A stretch of 64,000 nt of DNA from Methyloceanibacter stevinii (lineage in GTDB: Bacteria > Pseudomonadota > Alphaproteobacteria > Rhizobiales > Methyloligellaceae). How positions within the stretch are numbered: position 1 is the first letter of the stretch; each line of letters begins with the position of its first letter. The stretch is taken from the NCBI RefSeq assembly GCF_001723355.1, contig NZ_LPWE01000002.1:62001-126000 (forward strand). Reading direction: 5' to 3'. Shown here in pieces: positions 34,562-44,113 of this stretch. The notes below the pieces were generated by a model. That model was given only the letters and a program-made list of their open reading frames with translations, did no database searches and was not told the DNA's origin. The position numbers and the translations under genes were made by a program.

Positions 34562-37179
34562 GCGGCCTCCTCCCTGAACTCGCGCCAGTTCCCGAGCACT
34601 TGCATTAGAGACCGTCTGTCGAACTTGCCGACCAGCACATCGAATCCCGCCAGGCGACTGGCCTCGGAAAGCCGGGGGCTTTGCTGAGACGACAATCCGA
34701 TCAGTGGAACCGAATCCCAGGCGGAATCCGCTCTGATAGCGCGCGCAAGCTCGAGCCCATCCATACCCGGCATCTCGATATCGCTCACAACGATGTCGAA
34801 ACGGATGCCTGCCTCCTTGAGGTCCAACGCCTCCTGACCAGATGAAGCCGTCGTGACCGCATAGCCGGAGCCGCGAAGCAAAGGCGCAAGCATGTCGCGG
34901 AAGAACTGACCATCGTCGACAAGCAACACACGCGGCGGACTGTCCGTATTCGGAACGAGTCCTGCCCCCTGTTGCCGGAGGATCGAACCGAGATAGTGCG
35001 AGACATCGACGATCTCGACAGCCTGGTCGCGCACGACGGCGCTTCCGGCGATACCGTCACCATCGGACTGCAAGGCAATCGACAATGGCTCTTCGACGAT
35101 GTCGACGATCTCGTCGACCACGAGGCCCGCGGCGCGCGTTCCTTCAGAGAACACGAGCACCGGCAACATGTCCGGCTGGTCCGGTGCTTCGGCATCGTCG
35201 AGGCGAACGAGCGGAAGAAGTCCTCCGCGATACTGGATGACCTGTTGAGCGTCGCACGTCTCGATCGCCTTGGCGGGAATCTCTTCCAGCCGGGTAATGA
35301 GCGACAGAGGCAAGGCCTTGAGACCCGGCGACCCGGCCCGAAATAGAAGCATGGCCGTGCGATTGTCGGCCTGCGCCACCGGTGCCGCCGCGATCGTGTC
35401 GTCTTCGACCCCCTCCATCGGCCCGATCATCTCGGACAAGGCTCTCGGATCGACGATCATGATGACGCTGCCGTCGCCGAAGATCGTCCCGCCGGAGTAC
35501 ATCCCGATCGGCCGTAGCAGTTTGCACACCGGCTTCACCACGATCTCCTCCGTCCGGGAGGCTGCATCGACCAAGATGCCGAAGCGCTGCGTGCCGACGT
35601 GCAAAATCACTGCGGTTCCCCCAGCGGCATTGATGTCCCGCCAGTCCTGCCGGCGCAGATCGAGTTCCGCCGCAAAATCCAGCAGCGGGATCAGCCTATC
35701 GCGCAGGTGAAGAACGGCCGCCCCGTTGATCGTTTCCACAGGGTGCGCCGCCACATCGCCGACACGCACCAGTTCGGCGATGCTGAACTGCGGGATGGCG
35801 AACCGCATACCGGCCACATCCACGATAAGCGCCGACATGATCGCAAGCGTCAGCGGAATCCTGATGACAAACGTCGTACCCTTCGGTGACGTTGAGGCGA
35901 GCGCCACGGTGCCACCGATCGATTCGATATTGCTGCGGACCACGTCCATGCCGACGCCGCGGCCGGAGATTTCGCTTACGGTCTCCGCGGTCGAGAAACC
36001 CGGCTGAAAAATGAGGTCGTAGATTTCTTCGTCTTGAAGTGCGTCAAGCTCGGCCGTCGTCGCCAATCCGTTGGCAACCGCCTTGCGCCTCACGGCCCCG
36101 ACATCCAGCCCGCGCCCATCGTCGGAGACTTCGACGACGATGTTGCCACGCTGCTGCGATGCCTTAAGGGTGATGCGGCCCATCTCGGGCTTCCCGGCTT
36201 CGATACGTTCCTCCGGGTTCTCAAGACCATGATCCGCCGCATTGCGAACCATATGCGTGAGCGGATCCTTGATCGCCTCGAGAACCTGCCGGTCGAGCTC
36301 CGTGTCGCCGCCCGACATCGTGATCTCCATCGGCTTTCCGAGTTCGGTGGAGAGCGTGCGAACAATCACCGGCAGTTTCTGCCATGCGTTGGCGATCGGC
36401 TGCAGGCGCGCCTTCATGATCGCGTCTTGGAGTTCGACGGTGACCGCGGACAAACGCTGCAGCGGCGCCGCGAAGGCGGGCTCGTCCGCATGCGTCGCGA
36501 CATCCATCAGCTGATTACGGGCAAGCACGAGTTCGCTCACCGTCGTCATCAGGGTTTCCAGCGTGTCGACGGCAACCCGAACGCTCTGAACGCGAAGGGC
36601 CTTCGGCTGAGCCTCGGCAATCGGCCGCTCTTCGGAAATCACCTCGGTATCCGTGTCCACGGCAGGGGACGCATCGAAAGGCTGCGCCGGATCCGCGGGC
36701 GCGACCAATTCCTCTTGCCAGGCGCGTTCCAATGCATCGAGGTGGTTGTGGACCGGCGAACCGGGCGAGGTGTCCGGACCGGTGTCAGCATTGATGGTCC
36801 CGATATCACCCTCGGCCAGCGCCGTGAGCGCTTGAATCAGGTCGTCGTCGTTCCCCTCGGGCTCGGTACCGTCGCGGCCGAGCACGGCGAGAATCTGTTT
36901 GAGCCGTTCGAGACTGGCGAGGACAACCGTGACACCGGCCGACGAGACAGGCGCACCGTCGCGATACCCGCTCATGAGCGCTTCGACCGCGTGCGCGAGC
37001 TTGGCTATCCGTGGCAGATCGAAGAAACCGCACGTGCCCTTGATCGTGTGGGCGACGCGGAAGATCGTTTTGAGCATCTCCGCGTCGTTCGGGTCCGCTT
37101 CAAAGCGCACGAGACACGCGTCCAGCTCTTCAAGCTGCTCGCCTGTCTCGACCAGAAACTCGCCTAGGAGATCGTCCAT
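34558..37179 (-). CDS. cheA: Chemotaxis hybrid kinase CheA with two CheW-like domains and a receiver
   Basis: The 873-residue CheA has an Hpt domain with His44 (RVAHTIKGTCGFFDL), a P1-P3 linker, a dimerisation helix (LMTTVSELVLARNQLMDVA) and a HATPase with ADHGLENPEERIEAG and GRGVGMDVVRSNIESIGGTV. A CheW-like domain (SALIVDVAGMRFAIPQFSIA) and a second, divergent CheW-like segment (about residues 605-735, with LPLSLITRLEEIPAKAIETC) follow. A C-terminal receiver ends it (VLLVDDGQFF; IVVSDIEMPGMDGLELARAI). The dual CheW plus receiver architecture is found in several alphaproteobacterial and gliding-type CheA proteins and may make cheY an alternative output. It is the first gene of the che operon. 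Confidence 0.93.
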   Translation of the reverse strand: MDDLLGEFLVETGEQLEELDACLVRFEADPNDAEMLKTIFRVAHTIKGTCGFFDLPRIAKLAHAVEALMSGYRDGAPVSSAGVTVVLASLERLKQILAVLGRDGTEPEGNDDDLIQALTALAEGDIGTINADTGPDTSPGSPVHNHLDALERAWQEELVAPADPAQPFDASPAVDTDTEVISEERPIAEAQPKALRVQSVRVAVDTLETLMTTVSELVLARNQLMDVATHADEPAFAAPLQRLSAVTVELQDAIMKARLQPIANAWQKLPVIVRTLSTELGKPMEITMSGGDTELDRQVLEAIKDPLTHMVRNAADHGLENPEERIEAGKPEMGRITLKASQQRGNIVVEVSDDGRGLDVGAVRRKAVANGLATTAELDALQDEEIYDLIFQPGFSTAETVSEISGRGVGMDVVRSNIESIGGTVALASTSPKGTTFVIRIPLTLAIMSALIVDVAGMRFAIPQFSIAELVRVGDVAAHPVETINGAAVLHLRDRLIPLLDFAAELDLRRQDWRDINAAGGTAVILHVGTQRFGILVDAASRTEEIVVKPVCKLLRPIGMYSGGTIFGDGSVIMIVDPRALSEMIGPMEGVEDDTIAAAPVAQADNRTAMLLFRAGSPGLKALPLSLITRLEEIPAKAIETCDAQQVIQYRGGLLPLVRLDDAEAPDQPDMLPVLVFSEGTRAAGLVVDEIVDIVEEPLSIALQSDGDGIAGSAVVRDQAVEIVDVSHYLGSILRQQGAGLVPNTDSPPRVLLVDDGQFFRDMLAPLLRGSGYAVTTASSGQEALDLKEAGIRFDIVVSDIEMPGMDGLELARAIRADSAWDSVPLIGLSSQQSPRLSEASRLAGFDVLVGKFDRRSLMQVLGNWREFREEAA

Positions 37180-37337
37180 GACTCAACCCCAACGCGAATC
37201 GCCGGTGATTCACGCTGCCCAAACCCCAAGAATTACTGGGAGGATTGTCCGTGATTCCTGGTTTACGGTCCGTTGACGGCATAAATGTCTGCCCGCTCCC
37301 GAGAAAGGCGACAGTGCGAAAACCCGTCCTGGAGGTC

Positions 37338-37976
37338 CTAGCGCGCCTGAAAGACGACTTCGTCCTCACCGGACGTCGTGGTGACGGTCATGCCGGATGC
37401 CTGCGCCACCCGCGCAGCATAGTAGGGCTGGATCGAATGGGCATCGACCTCGCCCCCGGCATCGCCGGTGAGCAGCGCGGCGACCTGATCGCTAAGACGC
37501 GCGGCCTTACCCGTCGCCGTCACCGTGAAGGACACATCCGGGCCATCGCCGGCGATAACAGCCCGGATTTTGCCACCGCGCGGCAGCGCCACGACCCCGA
37601 GCCCAACCAGGTTGAGCAGCAGCTTGACCTTGTTCTTCGGAAGAATGAGCGCGGGCCCGTCCCAAACGAGTTCATGCTTCTCGCTGGTCTGAACGAACGC
37701 CTGCGCCACCTTCTCCGCATCGCGGGTGTCGATCTCGGCGCCGGCTGATCCCGCCGCCCCGAAGGCGATCCGGGCAAACTGAAGCTTGGCGGAGGCTTGG
37801 GTTGCGCTCTTCAGGATCAAATCCATCGCCGCCGCGCGCATCTCGTCGTCCGGCTCCTCGGCCAGCATCTCCAAACCGTTGGAAATGGCGGAAACCGGGT
37901 TGATGATGTCGTGGCAGATACGGCTGGAAACCAGCGCCGTAAGGTCGAGATCGCCGAGCGCGATCGGCTCCGACAT
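37338..37976 (-). CDS. chpT: Histidine phosphotransferase ChpT
   Basis: ChpT relays phosphate from CckA to CtrA and CpdR. The 212-residue protein has the DHp-like helix with His22 in SSRICHDIINPVSAISNGLE, followed by a degenerate kinase-like ATPase domain (LPKNKVKLLLNLVGLGVVAL; GPDVSFTVTATGKAAR) that lacks ATP-binding motifs. ATG 37976 has AAGGAG at the right distance. It lies 158 bp upstream of cheA on the same strand, so cotranscription with the che operon is possible. This linkage to ctrA, sciP and fliJ is informative. Confidence 0.92.
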   Translation of the reverse strand: MSEPIALGDLDLTALVSSRICHDIINPVSAISNGLEMLAEEPDDEMRAAAMDLILKSATQASAKLQFARIAFGAAGSAGAEIDTRDAEKVAQAFVQTSEKHELVWDGPALILPKNKVKLLLNLVGLGVVALPRGGKIRAVIAGDGPDVSFTVTATGKAARLSDQVAALLTGDAGGEVDAHSIQPYYAARVAQASGMTVTTTSGEDEVVFQAR

Positions 37977-38095
37977 GGTTTTCTCCTTGTCGCGTCCGCA
38001 GTGGCGCTGCGGAGTTATCATGGCCAGGCCACGAATTTCTGTTACACGAAGGGCGCAATCATCTCGAACGCACACGCAGACCGAATCACAGCCCT

Positions 38096-38971
38096 TTGGA
38101 GCATCTTGCCTTGTCAGCACCAAGACACACAACAGCGGCTCTTGCCGAGCCGGCGACCGTCTTCGATCTTCGCGCCGCCGCACAAGTTCTCACCGACGCG
38201 GCTGCGAAGGCCGGGGCCGCGATCATGGCCCACTACGGTGCGACGGACGAGATCGACTACAAGGAAGACAACTCTCCCGTGACGCAGGCGGACCGGGACG
38301 CGAACGACATTCTCGAGGCTGCGCTCCGCGATTTTGCGCCTTCGATCCCGGTCGTATCGGAAGAAACGGCGACGGACCGCAAGGCGCCCCTGGGTCGTAC
38401 CTTCTTTCTCGTGGACCCGCTGGACGGCACCAAGGAATTCATCAAGAAGCGCTCCGACTTCACCGTCAATGTCGGCCTGATCGAGGACGGGTTCCCGTGT
38501 TTCGGCATGGTATACGCGCCCGCGCGCGGCCTTCTTGCCGTCACGGTCGCCGACGGCGTCGCCATCGAGGCTTCGATGCCGCCGAGCGCGGCCGGCGCCG
38601 ACCTGGACGTGCTGACCCAGAAGCGCCTGCACGCAAGGGCCGCGGATCCCGGGGCCGTTACGGCCCTCGTCAGCCTGTCTCACCTTGACGCAAAGACCGA
38701 GGAGTTCTTGGAACGGTTCTCCGTCGCGGAGCGCTCCGGCGCCGGATCGTCCGTGAAGTTCCTGGAAATCGCCCGCGGCAATGCGGACGTTTATCCGCGC
38801 CTCGCGCCCACGATGGAATGGGATACGGCGGCGGGCCAGGCCGTGCTGGAGGCGGCCGGCGGCCATGTCGTGGACATGAAGGGCGCGCGCTTCGCCTACG
38901 GCAAATCGGATGCCGGGCTGAAAAACGGCAGTTTCGTCGCCTGGGGTCGCACCGTCTTAACGCCCCGGTAA
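38096..38971 (+). CDS. cysQ: 3'(2'),5'-bisphosphate nucleotidase CysQ
   Basis: CysQ hydrolyses 3'-phosphoadenosine-5'-phosphate (and PAPS) to AMP, controlling sulfate assimilation intermediates. The ~291-residue protein belongs to the lithium-sensitive inositol monophosphatase superfamily: SPVTQADRDANDILEAAL, PVVSEETATD, the metal-binding FLVDPLDGTKEFI, GLIEDGFPCFGMVYAPARG and the C-terminal EWDTAAGQAVLEAAGG. The start is ambiguous between TTG 38096 and TTG 38111; the first is used. Confidence 0.88.
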   Translation: MEHLALSAPRHTTAALAEPATVFDLRAAAQVLTDAAAKAGAAIMAHYGATDEIDYKEDNSPVTQADRDANDILEAALRDFAPSIPVVSEETATDRKAPLGRTFFLVDPLDGTKEFIKKRSDFTVNVGLIEDGFPCFGMVYAPARGLLAVTVADGVAIEASMPPSAAGADLDVLTQKRLHARAADPGAVTALVSLSHLDAKTEEFLERFSVAERSGAGSSVKFLEIARGNADVYPRLAPTMEWDTAAGQAVLEAAGGHVVDMKGARFAYGKSDAGLKNGSFVAWGRTVLTPR

Positions 38972-39074
38972 GCCTTCCACCGTTTGGTAACGCTTTCGGT
39001 CAACAATTGCGGTCGAGGCATTTGCCTCTTCGTGCCCGGCGGCAACGCCGCGCCCGCGTCCGGGGGCATTAGTC

Positions 39075-39894
39075 ATGCGTATTACCAGCATCGCGATCGC
39101 CGCTCTTTCGGCGATCCTTGCAAACTTTGTTCTGGCACCGGAATCACAGGCGCAAAATGCCGCCTACGGCGCATCGGCCGGCTCCATGCCGGTTCCGAAC
39201 GCGCCCGTGAACGGCGCCTACCAGCCGACGAAATCCTATGTGCCGGAGCCGGGATCGAACACCGCGGCCACCCCGGCCGTCGGAGGCTACGATCCCAACG
39301 CCGCGCCGCCGCCGACCTATCAGCAGCAGCCCACCCAAACCGGCCAGACCCAATCCGGCCAGACCTATGTCGCGGCCAGCGGCTATGCCTCCGAAAGACT
39401 GGATGGCGCCGACGGATTCTCGGCCGAGGAGATCAAGGGTGCGGGTCACCGCTTCTTCGGCAAGGTCTCGTCGGGCTTCGCAAGCGCCGTCGAATACACA
39501 TTCCAGAAGTCAGGCCGGCCCAACGGCTACATCACCGGTGAAGAGGCAGGCGGCGCGTTCGTCGCGGGCCTGCGCTACGGCGAAGGCACGCTTCATACGC
39601 CGGACGGCGGTCAGTACCGCGTGTTCTGGCAGGGCCCGTCGCTAGGCTATGATTTCGGCGCCGAAGGCTCCAAGACCATGGTTTTGGTCTACAATCTCCA
39701 TAACCCCAACGAGATCTACAACAGATTCGCCGGGGTCGACGGCTCCGCCTATCTGGTGGGCGGCGTGGGGGTCACCTATCTGGCCCGGGACGACGTCGTC
39801 GTCGCCCCCCATACGCTCCGGCGTCGGCCTTAGACTTGGCGCAAATGTCGGCTACTTGAAGTATACTCGCCAGCCGACCTGGAATCCGTTCTAA
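39075..39894 (+). CDS. eipA: EipA-like envelope protein (DUF1134), one-base frameshift near the C-terminus
   Basis: The precursor has a Sec signal peptide (about residues 1-26, ending SQA-Q), a Pro/Gln/Thr-rich linker, and the DUF1134 domain: DGFSAEEIKGAGHRFFGKVS, PNGYITGEEAGGAFVAGLRY, GEGTLHTPDGGQYRVFWQGP and GGVGVTYLARDDVVVAP. The usual ending (RSGVGLRLGANVGYLKYTRQ) is read in the next frame, because the run of six C at 39805-39810 has one C too many. The repaired protein is ~272 aa. In Brucella EipA is a periplasmic small beta-barrel protein required for envelope integrity. An error in the C-run is the simplest explanation. Confidence 0.85.
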
Positions 39895-40102
39895 TTTGGC
39901 GCTAATGAAGCTGTAGCGTTGGTCTTGCGGGTCTCGGATCATCGGGCGCGCAGGGCCTGTGCCATGGGCGAATTGCTCGTGGCTGGCGCGAATGGCGCGA
40001 GGCAACGCGCCGGCGGCGGCACGAGGGGCAGATAGGGCGTTGCGGCGCAACGCCCGTAGGGGGCGCATAGGCGGCTCCAATTTCAAGGAACAAAAGGCCT
40101 TG

Positions 40103-41497
40103 ATGATCGAGTGGTTCATGTTCGGGGCGTTGGGCTTCTTCTTGGGATGCCTGCTCGGCCTCATGCTTGCGCCCCCATTGTGGAACCGCGCCGTCAAGCT
40201 CACCACGCGCCGGCTCGAAGCCACCATGCCCATGACGCTCGCCGAGATTCAGGCCGACAAGGACCAGATCCGCGCCGACTTCGCCATCCAGCTGCGCAAG
40301 GTGGAAGTGGCCCTCGAGAAGTCGAAGGAGAAGGCCGCACGCGAACTGATCGAAGCCAACAAGCGCCGGGTCGAGATCCAGAAGCTGAACGGAAATTTGG
40401 AGGCCGCGCAGGGCGAACTGCACGAGGCCGAGAACGCCAACCGCGTCCTGCAACAGACCATCAAGCGGCGCCTGCCCGATCTCGACGCCCGGCTCAAGGC
40501 CGCGAAGAAGGCGTTGTCCGATCTGGAAACGGTGAATGCGGAGCTTCGCACGACCGTCGCCTCACAGTCCGATGCCCTGAAAATCGCCCGCGGGACCGTG
40601 CACAACCAGCGCGCCGATATCGACCAGCTGCGCATGTCGCTCGAAAGCGGCAGTGCGGCCGGGCGCGGCTCCGCCAAGAACGATGCCCGCGCCGTGGCGG
40701 AGAGCCAGCGCCTCGCGGCGGAACTGTCCCGGGCCAAAGAGGAACTGGGGCGCGTGCGCACCAGCAGCGACGAGATCGCCTTCCTGCGCCGTGAGCTCAA
40801 CCACCTCGCCTCGCAGATTCTCAACGCGGCACGGACGCAGCCCCCGGCCTGGCAGAGCGCTGCGGCAGCGCAGGCTGTGGTCCAGAACGAGCCCGAGGAA
40901 GAGTCCGAACTCAACGTGGGCGTCGAAGACGAAACTCCCGCGATGCCCGTGGCCTATGCCGGCAACGGCGCGGCCGAACCCGCCACGCAGTTCGAAGAAA
41001 CGGCCTACGCGGAAAGTCCGGAGCAACAGGCTCCCTACGTGGAAGAACAGGCCGCGGAGACCTACGCGTCCGAAGAGAATTATGCGGCCGAGCCCGGCCA
41101 ATACGTCGAAGCCGGCCACCAGGCCGAGGAAGCCGAGACCGCCTATCACGCCGAGGAAGCTCAGCCGGCTGAGCCTGTTCAGGAGGAGCGGGACTATGCC
41201 GCCGAGCTCTTCGATGGCGAGGACGAGTACGAGGTCGAAGAGGACTACGAGACCTACGAGATCCAAGGCCACTACGCTTCTCAGGGCGACGAAGAAGGCG
41301 AAGCGGAAGAGCACGCCGGCGAAGACGAGCATGACGAGGCCGTGGAAGAGGCAGGCGGCGAGGAAGAGGACGAAGCGCAAGGCCTCTCCCGGCGCTTTGC
41401 CGCACGGCGCGCCAAGCGCCAATCTCAGAAATCAGGCGGGAGCCTCACCAGCCGGCTTCGCGGCCTTGTGGCGGACAGCCCCGAGAAACGCGGCTAG
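40103..41497 (+). CDS. Single-pass membrane protein with coiled coil and acidic tail
   Basis: The 464-residue protein has an N-terminal transmembrane helix (FMFGALGFFLGCLLGLMLA). A long, predicted coiled coil follows (about residues 45-240; AIQLRKVEVALEKSKEKAAR, AELSRAKEELGRVRTSSDEI), then a ~180-residue tail rich in Glu/Ala/Tyr (AYAESPEQQAPYVEEQAAET) ending in a basic patch (SRRFAARRAKRQSQKSGGSL). No family is recognised. The layout suggests a cytoplasmic scaffold tethered to the inner membrane, in the style of some polar organisers, but this is inference. ATG 40103 is chosen because the helix starts there; the upstream in-frame part is basic and unlike it. Confidence 0.65.
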   Translation: MIEWFMFGALGFFLGCLLGLMLAPPLWNRAVKLTTRRLEATMPMTLAEIQADKDQIRADFAIQLRKVEVALEKSKEKAARELIEANKRRVEIQKLNGNLEAAQGELHEAENANRVLQQTIKRRLPDLDARLKAAKKALSDLETVNAELRTTVASQSDALKIARGTVHNQRADIDQLRMSLESGSAAGRGSAKNDARAVAESQRLAAELSRAKEELGRVRTSSDEIAFLRRELNHLASQILNAARTQPPAWQSAAAAQAVVQNEPEEESELNVGVEDETPAMPVAYAGNGAAEPATQFEETAYAESPEQQAPYVEEQAAETYASEENYAAEPGQYVEAGHQAEEAETAYHAEEAQPAEPVQEERDYAAELFDGEDEYEVEEDYETYEIQGHYASQGDEEGEAEEHAGEDEHDEAVEEAGGEEEDEAQGLSRRFAARRAKRQSQKSGGSLTSRLRGLVADSPEKRG

Positions 41498-41518
41498 CGC
41501 ATACGCCTGTCGCGCTGA

Positions 41519-42241
41519 CTAGGGCGCCGTACGCAAGAACGCACGCGTCCCGTTCTCGAGGCGCAGCGCCGTCAGAGAGCCCGAGAAGACCGCGCCCGTA
41601 TCGATCCCGATCCTGTTGGGCCGAACCACCGGTGTACGCTCCGGCGTGTGGCCGTGAACCACGATCTTCCCGAACGGCTCCTCGCTATCCAGGAACTCGT
41701 GCCGAATCCACAGGAGATCGTCCGGCGCCTGTCGGTCGAGAGGCACGCCGGGGCGCAGCCCCGCATGCACGAACACATAATCTCCGACGACGCATTTGAG
41801 TTCGAGGGTCGTGAGGAAGCGTAAGTGGGCCTCCGGCAGCGCTTCCAGAAAGGCATCCCGCCACGCCGCAGGCGGCGCGCGGCGGTCTCGGAGCCCGTCG
41901 ATGTCCGCACCGTAGGACCGCAAAGTCTGCTCGCCGCCATTGCGAAGCCACCCATCGAGCCAAGACGGATCATCGAGGAAATCCAGCAGAAACTGTTCGT
42001 GGTTGCCCTTGAGAAAATGAGTGGCGAAGCCGGGAGGAAGGTTCGCGCTCAAGAGCTCGATCACGCCACGGCTGTCCGGCCCCCGGTCCACGTAGTCGCC
42101 GAGAAAGACCAGCGTCTTCGCTGCAATGCCGCCGGCGGCATCGCTCTCGATCAGGGCCAGCAGTTCGGTCAGGAGATCGGAGCGGCCATGGATGTCGCCG
42201 ATCGCGTAAACGACTTGGCCGTCGGGAACAGTAGCTTCCAC
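41519..42241 (-). CDS. Serine/threonine-type metallophosphatase
   Basis: The 240-residue protein has the calcineurin-like motifs of PrpA/ApaH-type phosphatases: VYAIGDIHGRSDLL (GDxHG), FLGDYVDRGPDSRGV (GDxxDRG), HFLKGNHEQFLLDFL (GNHE) and IVVHGHTPERTPVV (HGH). The two His and Asp clusters bind a dinuclear metal centre. It could act on phosphoproteins or dinucleotides; the motifs do not decide. It is followed four bases upstream by a membrane-anchored hypothetical gene on the same strand, so they are probably co-transcribed. Confidence 0.9.
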   Translation of the reverse strand: MEATVPDGQVVYAIGDIHGRSDLLTELLALIESDAAGGIAAKTLVFLGDYVDRGPDSRGVIELLSANLPPGFATHFLKGNHEQFLLDFLDDPSWLDGWLRNGGEQTLRSYGADIDGLRDRRAPPAAWRDAFLEALPEAHLRFLTTLELKCVVGDYVFVHAGLRPGVPLDRQAPDDLLWIRHEFLDSEEPFGKIVVHGHTPERTPVVRPNRIGIDTGAVFSGSLTALRLENGTRAFLRTAP

Positions 42242-42245
42242 GAGA

Positions 42246-42689
42246 TCAGACGCCGCCGCCGTGGCCTGCCGCCAGTTCCTGGTAGAGCCGTGCCGGGAAG
42301 CTGAAGACCGTGCTCACGCAGTCGGCTTTGAGACCGATGAAGAGAACGGTTTCCCCGTCCCGCATCTGATCGTCCTCGGTGATGACATAGAGGGTATCGA
42401 TGCGCAGCGGCGGCAGCCCCTTTTCGAGCGCGGCCCGTTTCTCGAACGCCTCCAGGCTCGGGCCCCCGTACTGGTCGAAGGTCGCGTGGACCCGCGCGAT
42501 GGCCGTGCGGATGTCGCTTTCGGTCTTGCACGGAACAGTCGCGATTTTCGGACCGTCCCCGCCGTAATAGGTCGTGCCGTGCGACTGCACGAGCGGACCG
42601 AACTTGTCGGACGTGGCCTTGAAGGCCGCAAACCCCAGCAAGATGAGTGCAAGCACCAGTCCCGCGGAGATTTTCGCCCACATTGGCAT
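42246..42689 (-). CDS. Hypothetical protein with N-terminal membrane anchor
   Basis: The 147-residue protein has one N-terminal hydrophobic segment (ISAGLVLALILLGFAAF) followed by a soluble domain of mixed structure (VPCKTESDIRTAIARVHATF; LPPLRIDTLYVITEDDQMRD). Two Cys are spaced far apart and could form a disulfide if the domain is periplasmic. No family is recognised. It lies in a minus-strand run upstream of the phosphatase, with a four-base gap. Confidence 0.6.
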   Translation of the reverse strand: MPMWAKISAGLVLALILLGFAAFKATSDKFGPLVQSHGTTYYGGDGPKIATVPCKTESDIRTAIARVHATFDQYGGPSLEAFEKRAALEKGLPPLRIDTLYVITEDDQMRDGETVLFIGLKADCVSTVFSFPARLYQELAAGHGGGV

Positions 42690-42768
42690 CGCTGGATCCT
42701 CCCACGCCTCGGCCGCCCTCCCGCTGGAGGGCGTGCTTTGGCGTCCGTGAGATCGAGGCTGGTCCGCG

Positions 42769-43173
42769 CTAGATCGCGGTATCGACCTCGCAAATCACAG
42801 TATCACGATGCCCGCATTCCGGCATCTTCCAGGCGATCACTTCGCCGGTCCGGGTGTCGACGATCGGCACCGGGCAGGCGACGCGCCAGAAGCGGTAGCT
42901 GGAGCTCCTATGGGCTTGATCCCATTCAACGCCGAGCATGAGGCTCGCTCTTTGGCAGCGCTGCTGGTTGAAGGGCTGGGCCGCCGCGCCCATGGCCTCG
43001 GACTGGTCGTACAGTTGGACCTCCTGACGCCGGCACTGCATCATCGAGTTTTCGATGGCCCAGGTACGGTTTTCGTAGCCGGTCCACTTGGAGTTCACGT
43101 CATGCTGCTCGGCTGGGAGCATGACGGTTTTGCAGACGATCAGAACGACTGCTGATGGCATCGGTACGGGCAT
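42769..43173 (-). CDS. Hypothetical secreted protein
   Basis: The 134-residue protein starts with a hydrophobic segment (PMPSAVVLIVCKTVMLP) that may be a signal peptide or anchor. The rest is Cys-rich (CRRQEVQLYDQSEAMGAAAQ; C-P-V-P-I; PECGHRDTVICEVDTA), with six Cys in total, suggesting an oxidised periplasmic protein. No family is recognised. Its ATG follows the stop of the 43177-43554 gene by three bases, so the two are translated as a pair. Confidence 0.55.
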   Translation of the reverse strand: MPVPMPSAVVLIVCKTVMLPAEQHDVNSKWTGYENRTWAIENSMMQCRRQEVQLYDQSEAMGAAAQPFNQQRCQRASLMLGVEWDQAHRSSSYRFWRVACPVPIVDTRTGEVIAWKMPECGHRDTVICEVDTAI

Positions 43174-43176
43174 GGC

Positions 43177-43554
43177 TCATGCTCCCCTTTCCAGATTTGC
43201 GCCATCGAAGGGCGTTACCCAGCTCGCGGTCCAAGCGAGCACCGAGTCTTCGGCGAACCGCAGCCCCGCGAGCATGAACAGGCTGCCCCGCACATTGGCG
43301 GTCTTCTCGACCTCCAATGCGGCCACGCCGATGTAACGGCCGCACACTTCGGCGCCGGCGGCTTTGTTCACCTGATTGACGGCAATCGTTTCCGTGTGGC
43401 CGGCGGCGATAGACCGGGCAAGCGCCACCGCCTGGGATTCGGATTGGCATAGGACGGCGTTGAGCTTCGCTGGCGCCACCGTCGGTGACTGGGCTAGAGC
43501 CTGAACGGGTAGAATCAGGCTCGCCAGTACGGCAAGGGTCAGTGTCTTAGGCAT
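43177..43554 (-). CDS. Hypothetical periplasmic protein
   Basis: The 125-residue protein has a clear signal peptide (MPKTLTLAVLASLILPVQAL-AQ) and a soluble part with two Cys (NAVLCQSESQAVALARSIAA; AAGAEVCGRYIGVAALEVEK). The ARSIAAGHTETIAVNQVN segment looks like a ligand-binding strand-helix-strand, but no family is recognised. It is the first gene of a two-gene unit with 42769-43173. Confidence 0.6.
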   Translation of the reverse strand: MPKTLTLAVLASLILPVQALAQSPTVAPAKLNAVLCQSESQAVALARSIAAGHTETIAVNQVNKAAGAEVCGRYIGVAALEVEKTANVRGSLFMLAGLRFAEDSVLAWTASWVTPFDGANLERGA

Positions 43555-44113
43555 TGGGCCCCCTCTCAAGGTTGCACGAACGCCACTCCTCAGGGTCCGT
43601 TTGGACCTGCACCTCCCGAAACTCAACTCGACCGGTTGGAACTCTTCTGTCCGCATGGCCTACCGATGTTGCATCGCACCATCGGCCCGCTTGACTTCAC
43701 AAGCTTGCAGGGGTCTTCGCAAGACCCGTGCTAGTTTGGACCATGTAGGGCACCCTGCGTCAGAATGCCCAAAATCAGCGGTTTTACATGCATTTCGAAG
43801 TCCCTGCGACCCGGTTGGAAGTGCCGGATTTTCAAGGCTTTCGCCTCTCCACCGACCTTCCGGATAAATGCTGCACCGCAAAAAACTGATTCGCAAGAGT
43901 GTCATAAGCCTAGCGCGATCGAGGACCAAACCCTAGAGCACGGAAGCAACAGCCATAGGAAAAATGGCAAAGCCTACGCCAGCTGCGCGCCTGAATTGCC
44001 TAATTTTTACTCACTTGCCGCAGGTTTCCGGTGGGTCCCTGACGAGCATCAAACGAGCCAGCTAGAACCGTGGTGCACGGAGTAATAGGGTGGAGTTGGC
44101 AAAGGGGGGACGT
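43555..44113. other. Intergenic region without recognised gene
   Basis: About 560 bp. One minus-strand frame at 43660-43929 (89 codons) is open but has no ribosome binding site and no family resemblance. It may be part of a dispersed repeat. Nothing else is visible. Confidence 0.4.

Noticed and set aside
39959-40102. Upstream extension of the coiled-coil membrane protein
   Set aside because: The extra 48 codons are Arg/Ala-rich and lie before a clear N-terminal transmembrane helix. ATG 40103 is a better start.
43660-43929. 89-codon minus-strand frame in an intergenic region
   Set aside because: No ribosome binding site, no signal or domain. It may belong to a dispersed repeat but cannot be supported as a gene.
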